DNA of 64,000 bases from Cryptomeria japonica (Eukaryota > Streptophyta > Pinopsida > Cupressales > Cupressaceae), in contig NC_081415.1 of the NCBI RefSeq assembly GCF_030272615.1, positions 106,095,796 to 106,159,795 on the forward strand. Direction: 5' to 3'. The position numbers were made by a program, and so were the translations under genes. Each line of letters begins with the position of its first letter. Positions within the stretch are counted from its first letter, which is position 1. The notes beneath the pieces are model-generated. The model saw only the letters and a list, made by a program, of their open reading frames with translations, had not been told where the DNA came from and ran no database searches. Below are positions 56,331 to 64,000 of this stretch, piece after piece.

Positions 56331-57849
56331 CCCCTATTTCACAAAGTCTTTTGGATCTAAAATTTACTTAACTTGTGTGCTTGCAGGAAGGGGTGATCAT
56401 TTGAAACAATCCAAACTACTAATAAATCTTTGTTGCATGTCCTTGGCAAGGTTTTTCTAGATTTTCATTGTATTCCTTGTTTTCATAGACTAGCAAACAC
56501 TTCAATTGGTGCACTAAAATTGAATCATTGTCTTTTGTGTCTTGAGCAATAGGCTCTTTTTGTTTAATCTTTAGAGGGCCTGTCTTCTCGTGTGGTCATT
56601 AGGACTACTAGTGAGAAGAGAACGACCCAAGTGGTAGCAAGGAAAACCCACCTCTTTCGAACCACTATAAACAAATGTATTCATGGTGAAAACTATGGAT
56701 AACGTGTGTTGATTAGTTCATACCGACACTATGTCTCCCCATAAACCCGTTTGATCAAATTTATTTGATCATTTGTAGGGCGTAACCCCTACTGGCTGGG
56801 AGCCTTCTGTATTTATAAAGCTGAAAGTGCCACATGTATGGCCACATGAGTGGATGCCCTTACTAGCACCTTTTTTTTTTAGAAGCCCAAATCCTTCTAG
56901 TTGTTGGGGCAGGAGGTCGGACCTCTGGTAGCGGCCCACACACATACAGTTCTTAGTAGAGATACAAAGTTCACCACGGGGAGTTTTCGTGGGGACTGAT
57001 GCTTGGCTGACCCGAGAAGTGAGTGTCAAGGGTGGAGCCAGTGAGGTCAAGCATCTAAGTATCCGCTCTGAATAGCGTAGCCTCAGGGGTAAAACCTCAT
57101 GTGGGATCAACAACTATTGTCTTGGCTAGCCATAAGAATTGTGCTTTACTTATTTTAAACATTCAAAACATTCAAAACCAAACAGCAAAATATTATGTCT
57201 TTTGTGTTTTCAAGTGTATGCAAAACATTTTTACATCAAACAACACACTTTTCTTGGTGTCGTTTTGAGTCTAAACATTTGCAAACATTGAGTCCTCATC
57301 AACATTGTGTCCTCTTGTCATGAAAAACAGTCAAACATTCAGATTTGGTCACAACTTAACAAATTGGAAAAATTTTACAGTCCAGCAAACAAGAGCAATC
57401 AGTTTCGGAATTCTTGAGCTTCCTAGGTTGTTTCTCCAGGTTTTCATCTAGCATTCAACTTGTCTTTGGGTCTCACAAAATCCATCATTGCTTTACACCT
57501 TACATTACATTCACATTTGTCTAAACTTGAGTCAAAAGGTCACTTGCTTGTCCTCATCATACTTTGTCAACACACTACATACAACAACACTTTGCTAAGT
57601 GGTCCCTCATCAAGGTTTCTTACCTTTGGGTCTCATTTGGTCTTACTTATAGTCAAGGTCAACTTACCTCATCAAGAGAAACTATCCTCTCTTTGGAAGT
57701 CAGACCTACTCCACTACATACATACTTGGTCTTACACTTTGGACATTGCAAGTACACTTCAGACTCATTTACATTCCATTCAACTCTTGGTCTTCCATAC
57801 TCTTTCCATTTTTCATCTAGTCTCTCACATCTTGGTCAATACCTAGTTC
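56331..57849 (+). other. Gypsy-B leader with conserved stem-loop block
   Basis: Non-coding leader before gag. 56584-56618 can fold (CTTCTC...GAGAAG with further pairs inside) and is followed by GAACGACCCAAGTGG (56620-56634) and AACCACTATAAACAAATGT. Gypsy-A has the same words beside a different stem. 56770-57115 is markedly GC-richer than its surroundings. ORFs in 57460-57850 are Leu/His/Ser-rich and not convincing. Confidence 0.6.
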
Positions 57850-60800
57850 ATGGTTGAAACCCATCTTCAAAAATCTAGGAGAGAAACTAAAGAGGCTCAA
57901 GAGTCCGCAAACATGAGTTCTTATGAGTATGACAATGATATCTTTTTCAATTCTGATCATACTACATTACCTGACATGGATGTCTATAGAAACATTCCAA
58001 ATGTTGAGAACATGGACACTATAAACAACAATGATACACACAATGACAATGTGGACAAGTTTTTAGTACATTCAGCAGATGTGGAAGAATCCATTATGAA
58101 TCCCCATTTCAATCGATTGGTTGAGGAAATAATGAGGAGGGATAAACAATACTTCTTACAAATGATGGCACAAAGTGGAGCCAAGATACCTCATGATTTT
58201 GACATGTCTCAAATAATGGAACATAGACCTTTGCAACAACCTCACTCCAATATGGATCAAAGGAGACCTAATAGTGGAGGAAATAGAGGACCACACATGG
58301 TACCTGAATCACCATTAGCTTTGCTTCAAAAAGCAGAGGTCCCACAGACATATGGTCAAGCATATGATACTCACCTTCGTAGACCATTATGGAAATCTTA
58401 TGGAGAGAAATATGCTCAATCACATATCAACGCTAAGGATCAACCACCAAAGTAATTGGATATTCAAAGGCATGCTCAAAATTTGGACACAAGGAAACCT
58501 AATGTCAAATTTGGGGGCAACACAATGGAACATGACATGCCTTTAGAATATGGTATACATGCACAAAATAGATATGGGGTTCCTCAACATGAATCTATAC
58601 CAAGTGGTCCATATACACAACATAATTATAGACCTCCTCCATATGAACACGTGTATGATCAATATCATCCATATATGCAACATGCACCCCCTCTAATTGG
58701 TGCCTCAAGCATGGGGTATGGTCCAAGAAGTCAATCTCCACCTAAGAGGAATTTGGAGCAACAAATCAGGGACTTACAAAAGAAAATGGAGGACATAAAT
58801 ACACCGAAGCCAACATACACAATGAGAGACATATGTCCTTATCCATTTGACAAGAGCATTCCAATGCCTCCTTTTCCTACACACTTTGTGACACCTAAAT
58901 TTGATAAGTATAGAGGAAAAGGGGATCCTAAGGCACACATAAGACAATTTTTCATAGCTTGCATTGAGGTAGCAGTAGAAGAGACATATTTGATGAGATT
59001 ATTCCCACAAAGCTTAGGTGATCAAGCTATGGAATGGTTCTCCCAACTTCCACCTGGAATTAAGTCATGGGGTGACTTAGCAGAGGCATTTACTCAACAT
59101 TTCTCCTACAACATAGAGACAGACATATCAGTCACTACTTTGTGCAATACTAAGCAAAAAGAGGGAGAATCTTTTGCATCATTTTTACAAAGATGGAGAA
59201 ATCTAGCCAGCAGATGCTCTTGCAAAATTCCACAAAAATAAATGGTAGAAATGTTCACCCAAAATGTTAACAAAGAGATTTGTTATGACTTAAGGAAAGC
59301 TTGTTTGTCCACCTTCAAGGACGTCATTTAAAAAGGCTTAGTGACAGAAAAGGTCCTAATTGAACAAGGAGTCATTAAAATATTCAAGGAAAACAAAGAT
59401 GACTTTAAAGGAAAAGACAAGCCAAGATTTTGGAATAAAAACAAGAACATAGTCAATGATGGTGTTGTTGATGCCAATACAATGCGACCCAAATTCATTT
59501 TTTCTGGATCAAGTTCTACAAACAATCAAGTGAATACTCAAACAACTTCTAGATCACGAAGGAAGTATACCCCGTTGGGAGAACCACTTGAGTCAGTTTT
59601 CAAGAAGTTAGTGGCAAACAAGGTGATCACAATTCTAGATTTCCCGCCATATGAACCAAAGGTGAAACCAAATTGGTGGAATGATGATGAGTATTGTGAA
59701 TTTCATAAGAGCAAGGGTCATAACACAGGAAATTATCATCGACTGAAGAACATCATACAAGATCTCATTGATAGAGGTGATATTGAGATTGAGGGACATT
59801 CGTCTAATCAAGAACATGAGATGTTTAAGGAACCATTCCCAAAACATGACAAAGGAAAAGCTAAAGCCACAGATGACCAAACCAAGTATACCAGAGCATC
59901 CTACAACTATGATTCAACCATCAATCACATCTCGATGGACAATTATGTCTCTACCATTATCATCAAGGACAAAACATCTGAGAATTCTACCCAGAGACCC
60001 AAGATTGTCCTAAAAGGTGTTGGATCTTCTTCCGAACCTACCTCTGAATGTCATGTTACAACCCGCCGAGGTTAAATCACCTTGCAAGGTGCTCCAACTA
60101 AGAACACCACTTCCTCATCAACCAAACCTAAGTATGACCTTGTAGAACAGTTAGGGAAGACACCCGCGCTCATCTCCATCCTTGAGCTCTTACACATATC
60201 CCCCGCTCATAAAGGCATTCTTGACAAAACCTTGAGAGACACTGTCATTCCTACTGATCTTAACATGGACTAGTTTCAAGCCATGGTGGGATACCTTTCC
60301 ATTCCACATTCACTTACATTCACAGAAGTCGATGACGTATCGGTAAGTCAGCCACATAATGCACCTTTACACATTGAATCCTTCATACACAAACATCGAA
60401 TCAAACAAGTCATGATAGATGGAGGAGCAGGTCTAAACATTTGTACATTGAGCACTCTTAAACAATTGGGATATTTCGACAAAGCTGTGAATTCTACAAA
60501 CAAAATCACCATCAAAGCATATGATGATGAAGAGCGTTCATCCAAGGGTACAGTCATTTTACCTCTCAGAGTTGGGCCAGTTACAAAGGATGTGGTTTTT
60601 CAAGTCCTTGATCTAGATCTCACACACAACATACTTTTGGGATGTCCTTGGATTCATGAGATGAGCACAGTACCATCTACATATCATCAATGTATCAAGT
60701 TCCCTCACAATGGAGTTGAAGTGACCGTCAAAGCGGATCCAAATCCATTCATATATTGCAACAATCTATGACCTAGATCAAAAATAACAATCCCAGACAA

Positions 60801-61963
60801 TCGAGAAGCTATTCCTTCATCAGCATATGTTGATCCAGAATCCTTAAAAGCTTCTACATCAAAGCAAACAGAGCTAAAAGAAAAGTTAAAGATTAAAGAC
60901 ATGGTATGTGGTGAGTATATCTTTCATGTTGATCAACTCCCACTATCTCCTAAGAGATTTAGTCGACAGGAACAATCCATAAACAATTTGCAAGGAATTG
61001 GGTGTGAACCACCTAGTGTTGTGGCTACTAAGTCTGAATGAAAATCTCCTCCAGTGGTGCAAGCAACTCTTGATATCAATAGTCCTAAGAGTGGTTCCAA
61101 CGAAGAATCTATTGAGTCTATCACCAGCCCTCTTGATAACTCACATAGCCTTACCATTTCATCCACTCATTCCATTCCCACTCCGCTCCCAGACATGGAT
61201 CAACAAGAATCACAAAAGCCCTCACTCATTGGGGATCAAAAATTAAGCTTTGAAAAGAAAAATCTAAAAGTCAAAAATAGAGAGAAGTCCTTTAGTTCAA
61301 ATCAAAATCAAAAGCTATTGGACTCTGCAAAAAAGAAAGTCAAGGATAAAAATCCTATGAAAGAAAAAGAACAAGAGTTGATCTCCCCTAATATCAAAAT
61401 AACTGGGGGCAAAAGTTATACAATTTTAAGTCAAAAATCACACTTGTTGATCCTAAGTCTCCATCATGCTATCCTACTTTCACTTCTTTTCACAATCATA
61501 AGCCTTCATAACTCTTCCACTTGTTCCACACATCCATCTCCTTCTAGTTATACATCATGGACCTTTAATGGAGCTTCCTCGCAGGACTTTGTTATCAGAG
61601 ATGCCCAAACTTCTTTAGGGGACACGCATATGGGCCTACGTAGTCCACACACTAGTAATTCTATCTCAATTCCTTCATCGAGGAAGACATTCACTCGAGC
61701 TACACATCTTTCAGTCAAGGAACAATGCAGTTACAATCACAAGGTTAAGCCTCGCACATTTGAGGTAGGTGACTTGGTTCTCAGAGAAAATCCTAAAAAT
61801 CAACAAGACAGAGAGAAGAAGGGCAAGTTCGAACCAAACTGGCTTGGTCCCTACATCATTACAGCAGCGTATGGATCTAGGGCATATCAGCTCTCAACTA
61901 CAGAAGGTGAACCTTTTGGAGGATCCTATCAACAACATGCACCTTCATAGGTTTTACACATAG
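57850..61963 (+). pseudogene. Gypsy-B Gag-protease frame fused to integrase C-terminus
   Basis: From ATG at 57850 one frame continues to 61950 (1,367 codons). It holds seven in-frame stops and no frameshift until the last few codons. N-terminal acidic/Asn-rich part, then a Gln/Pro/Tyr-rich part to about 58800, then the gag capsid domain at about 58900-59240 (YRGKGDPKAHIRQFF, MRLFPQSLGDQAMEWFSQL). The zinc motif CEFHKSKGHNTGNY is near 59695-59735 (last Cys is Tyr). The protease has MIDGGAGLNICTL near 60412. A Ser/Lys-rich spacer runs from 60780 to 61700. The integrase C-terminal GPY-type part is at 61741-61920 (FEVGDLVLRENPKNQQ, GKFEPNWLGPYII). RT, RNase H and the integrase core are absent. 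Near the end a frame change leads to the ancestral-looking MHLHRFYT stop at 61961-61963. Every stop (58453, 59239, 59329, 60073, 60271, 60769, 61039) is TAA, TAG or TGA reachable by C-to-T. Confidence 0.9.
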
Positions 61964-62260
61964 CTCTTCAAAATATCCTAATTCAAAAAATACAAAAAAA
62001 TTATAAAAAAAAAAATTTAATATACAAAAAAATCAAAAAATTTCAAAAATACAAAAAAAAAATTTATGAAACAAAAAAGTCGTTACTTGGTGAAAACCTC
62101 GCAAACAGGCGCCTTGTGACACAAAAAACATTGAAAAATCAAAAAAAGTAAAGAGAAATAATTTTGTCCAACGGTGAAAACTTCGGTGGTGCCCTGGGCA
62201 AGTACCATGGTGAAAACTAGGTCACTAGCGCCATGCGTAGAGACATTGCTCCTCCCTCCT
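61964..62260 (+). other. Gypsy-B post-pol A-rich tract and GGTGAAAAC/GGCGCC repeats
   Basis: A-rich tract at 61985-62075. Then come three units of GGTGAAAAC, near 62091, 62172 and 62209, each followed within 15-40 bases by GGCGCC, GGTGCC or AGCGCC. Gypsy-A has an A-rich tract plus GTGAAAATC...AGGCGC in the same place. Confidence 0.7.
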
Positions 62261-63636
62261 TTAGGATTCTCTTTCATCATTTCACTTTGCACACACTCAC
62301 AACCTATTTGTTCATAATAAACTTACCCATTCCCATCATGGCTTGTTATTGATCTACCCAGGATTGGTTAGCCATTCATAATAAACCTCCCTTTTCATCC
62401 CTTTCCATCCATGATAAATTAGATCCTATCTGTGGCTAAGGCAAAATCCTACGTCTAGTGATGGGTGTGGAACTGAGAACATCACATGTTTTGAGGAGTA
62501 CAGTTTCTTCCAACTTCCTTCAGGCTATCCGTGCACAATCCTCAATAAAGCAACATTTGCATCATAGATCCGCAATAAAGTTTCATCTTCTCCGCAATAA
62601 AGTATCAGTTTCATGGATTCAGTCAGTTTCAGATGAGACACAGCAACAACAATGGGCGTCAACAAATCAAATCTTTCAACAGACTCAGACAACATATGGC
62701 TCAGTGCTATCTATCCATTTTGTAAAAGTAAACATTGTGACCACAATCAAATAAGACTTATACAAGTGACAAGAGACACTAAACTTGAGGACTACAGTGG
62801 ATGTTGGTGTCGAGTCTTGGTATTCTTTTGATTTCATCTTTTTTGGTGACATGTCTTTTAGCTTTTCCGGGATGTCTTTGACTAGAGATTCTATCTCCAG
62901 AATGTCTTTGACTAGAAAGGCGAGGATGGGGTATTGTCACCTATTTGTATTTGCTGTCTGTGGATTGTCTCTTAGTAATGCTATGACTTGTCCAAGGATA
63001 TGAGGACACTATGAGTCTAGTGTGAACTGGGGCATTCCTTGTTTGTGACTATCTTATCTCCATGCAAACAGGTACAATGACTTTCTGGGTCAAACATATG
63101 CCTCGATTGTCATAACCTACTTGCCATAATAAAGCTCAATGATGATAATGCACAAGAAGCTCTTTCACTTTCATATCTTCTGTCTTTCATCCCCCTTTCT
63201 TGATTGACTTCCATCATCCTTCTCGAGTCCGCATAGCCTGCTATCACATGACTGAGTATAATGACACACCAAAAACATTTGCATTTCATGTAGCTGCACC
63301 TACATTACCACATATAAGCACTTCATACATACATATAGATATCACAACTACATCACATCCTGCACACAACACATGTTAGCACAATTTACATTTGCATTAT
63401 CATATTCATCTGCATTACTTACATTCACATTTGCATCATGCATACACATATAAAACATAAACGAACAAAAAAAAAATATTGCATTGCATCATATACATAT
63501 TTGCATCCATATCATAAGCATCACATAAGAACATCTCATCACATAGGTACACATGCATATAGCTGCTGCAAAGATGAATCATCTCATATATATATAAAGT
63601 GTCACGATACAATGATGTCAAAATCATATGGCTACA
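62261..63636 (+). other. Gypsy-B spacer before the antisense PMD gene
   Basis: No trusted ORF. CGCAATAAAGT-like words recur near 62545-62600. From about 63240 the sequence becomes low-complexity (CACAT, CATTTGCAT, ACATA), like the minisatellite that borders the PMD gene in Gypsy-A. Confidence 0.5.
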
Positions 63637-64000
63637 ATCACCCGCAGGTGTCTACATCATTATACAAAATGGTACAAAACTGATACAGAGGAACTCACTG
63701 ATCACTCCTACCAACACTATTGGTAGTGCTAATCCTATCCATGTCATGGTATCCCATGCCACGTGTCCCACCCTCATCTCTAGTCTTGGATCCTAGAACA
63801 CTCGTCTAAGGGCATCCCTGTCTCCATCTCGATCATATGGAATTAGCTCCCCATCAATCGGTATCCGCATAATCCTATATACATCCTCCAGGGTGACTAT
63901 CATCTCACCCATCGACAAATGAAACGTGCACGTCTCAGAGTGCCATCTCTCAGCCAGTGTAGTCAACAAACCCATGTTTGCCCAAAACTCAGGCACATAC
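63637..64000 (-). pseudogene. PMD protein gene fragment, antisense inside Gypsy-B
   Basis: Minus strand from the window edge: VPEFWANMGLLTTLAERWHS, then ETCTFHLSMGEMIVTLEDVY and IPIDGELIPYDRDGDRDALRRVF. A TAG follows at about 63793, then VLVGVISEFLC in the same frame. This matches the Gypsy-A PMD (GLLTTLAERWHSDTNTFHL, EMIVTPKD, VLIGFIGGFLC). The core is well preserved with one likely Gln-to-stop change. Similarity stops after FLC near 63680, where low-complexity DNA begins, so the C-terminal half seems missing. The N-terminal part is outside the window. Same antisense position relative to pol as in Gypsy-A. Confidence 0.85.

Larger units (their letters stand above)
54484..64000 (+). mobile_element. 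Gypsy-B: Tat-type gypsy element lacking RT/RNase H/integrase core
   Basis: Plus-strand element that runs off the right end of the window. Order: 5' LTR (54484-55292), primer site, tandem-repeat leader, structured leader block, Gag-protease frame fused to the integrase C-terminus (57850-61963), A-rich tract, low-complexity DNA, antisense PMD gene (63996 leftwards). The layout matches Gypsy-A. The 3' LTR and target duplication are outside the window. Confidence 0.88.

Noticed and set aside
56769-57113. 114-codon minus-strand ORF in the Gypsy-B leader
   Set aside because: It lies antisense in a GC-rich leader block with no protein features; probably open by composition.
57460-57846. 128-codon plus-strand ORF just before gag
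   Set aside because: Leu/His/Ser-rich and low-complexity, with an equally long ORF in an overlapping frame; no sign of selection.
61985-62075. Poly(A)-like tail of a LINE or processed pseudogene
   Set aside because: The tract directly follows the pol stop and has an equivalent at the same place in Gypsy-A, so it belongs to the element.
1-64000. tRNA, rRNA or complete host genes
   Set aside because: None seen. Apart from the uncertain fragment at 52240-53044, every coding stretch I could identify belongs to a mobile element.

Overview
This 64 kb window shows no intact host gene. It is a dense, nested stack of plant LTR retrotransposons. Copia LTRs with initiator-tRNA-Met-type primer sites, a Tat-type Ty3/gypsy pol with an extra RNase H, plant mobile domain (PMD) proteins and heavy transition decay point to a large-genome seed plant. 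A conifer or other gymnosperm is my best guess, but that is inference.

Layout, left to right. Copia-1 (1-2712, +) is the 3' end of a copia element. Copia-2 (3152-11330, +) is complete and has perfect 5-bp target duplications (CACTA). It sits in an older copia LTR-like fragment. GagPR-F (about 11583-14690, +) is a gypsy relic split by an AT-rich element with terminal inverted repeats (11953-12880). Copia-G (about 14690-17092, -) is a truncated copia relic. Gypsy-A (18285-42959, -) is a Tat-lineage gypsy element. It carries a complete but decayed copia element, Copia-3 (27360-34822, +, target duplication GTTTC), inside its coding region. GagPR-D (44337-52176, -, target duplication AATCC) is a complete non-autonomous gypsy element that interrupts a small LTR (LTR-E). 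A gene-like fragment of unknown identity (52240-53044, -) lies beside LTR-E. Copia-C (53045-54483, -) is a 3' LTR plus a short internal piece, cut by Gypsy-B (54484 to beyond 64000, +).

The most interesting signal is shared by the two Tat-type elements, A and B. Each has (i) U3 arrays of AT-rich hairpins, (ii) a long leader with a stem-loop whose arms differ in sequence but still pair, next to a conserved 15-base motif, (iii) a gag-protease frame, (iv) an A-rich tract right after the pol stop followed by GTGAAAA...GGCGC motifs, and (v) an antisense PMD gene between pol and the 3' LTR. Gypsy-A keeps RT, an additional RNase H and integrase. Gypsy-B has lost RT, RNase H and the integrase core, yet one frame runs from Gag to the integrase C-terminus. 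GagPR-D and GagPR-F are two copies of another family whose only ORF is Gag-protease, ending at the same stop position in both. B and D therefore look like non-autonomous elements that would need RT and integrase in trans.

Decay is almost purely of the methyl-cytosine type. The premature stops are nearly all CAG/CAA/CGA/TGG turned into TAG/TAA/TGA, and frameshifts are few. All coordinates, counts and translations were done by eye, so single-base boundaries and percentages are approximate.
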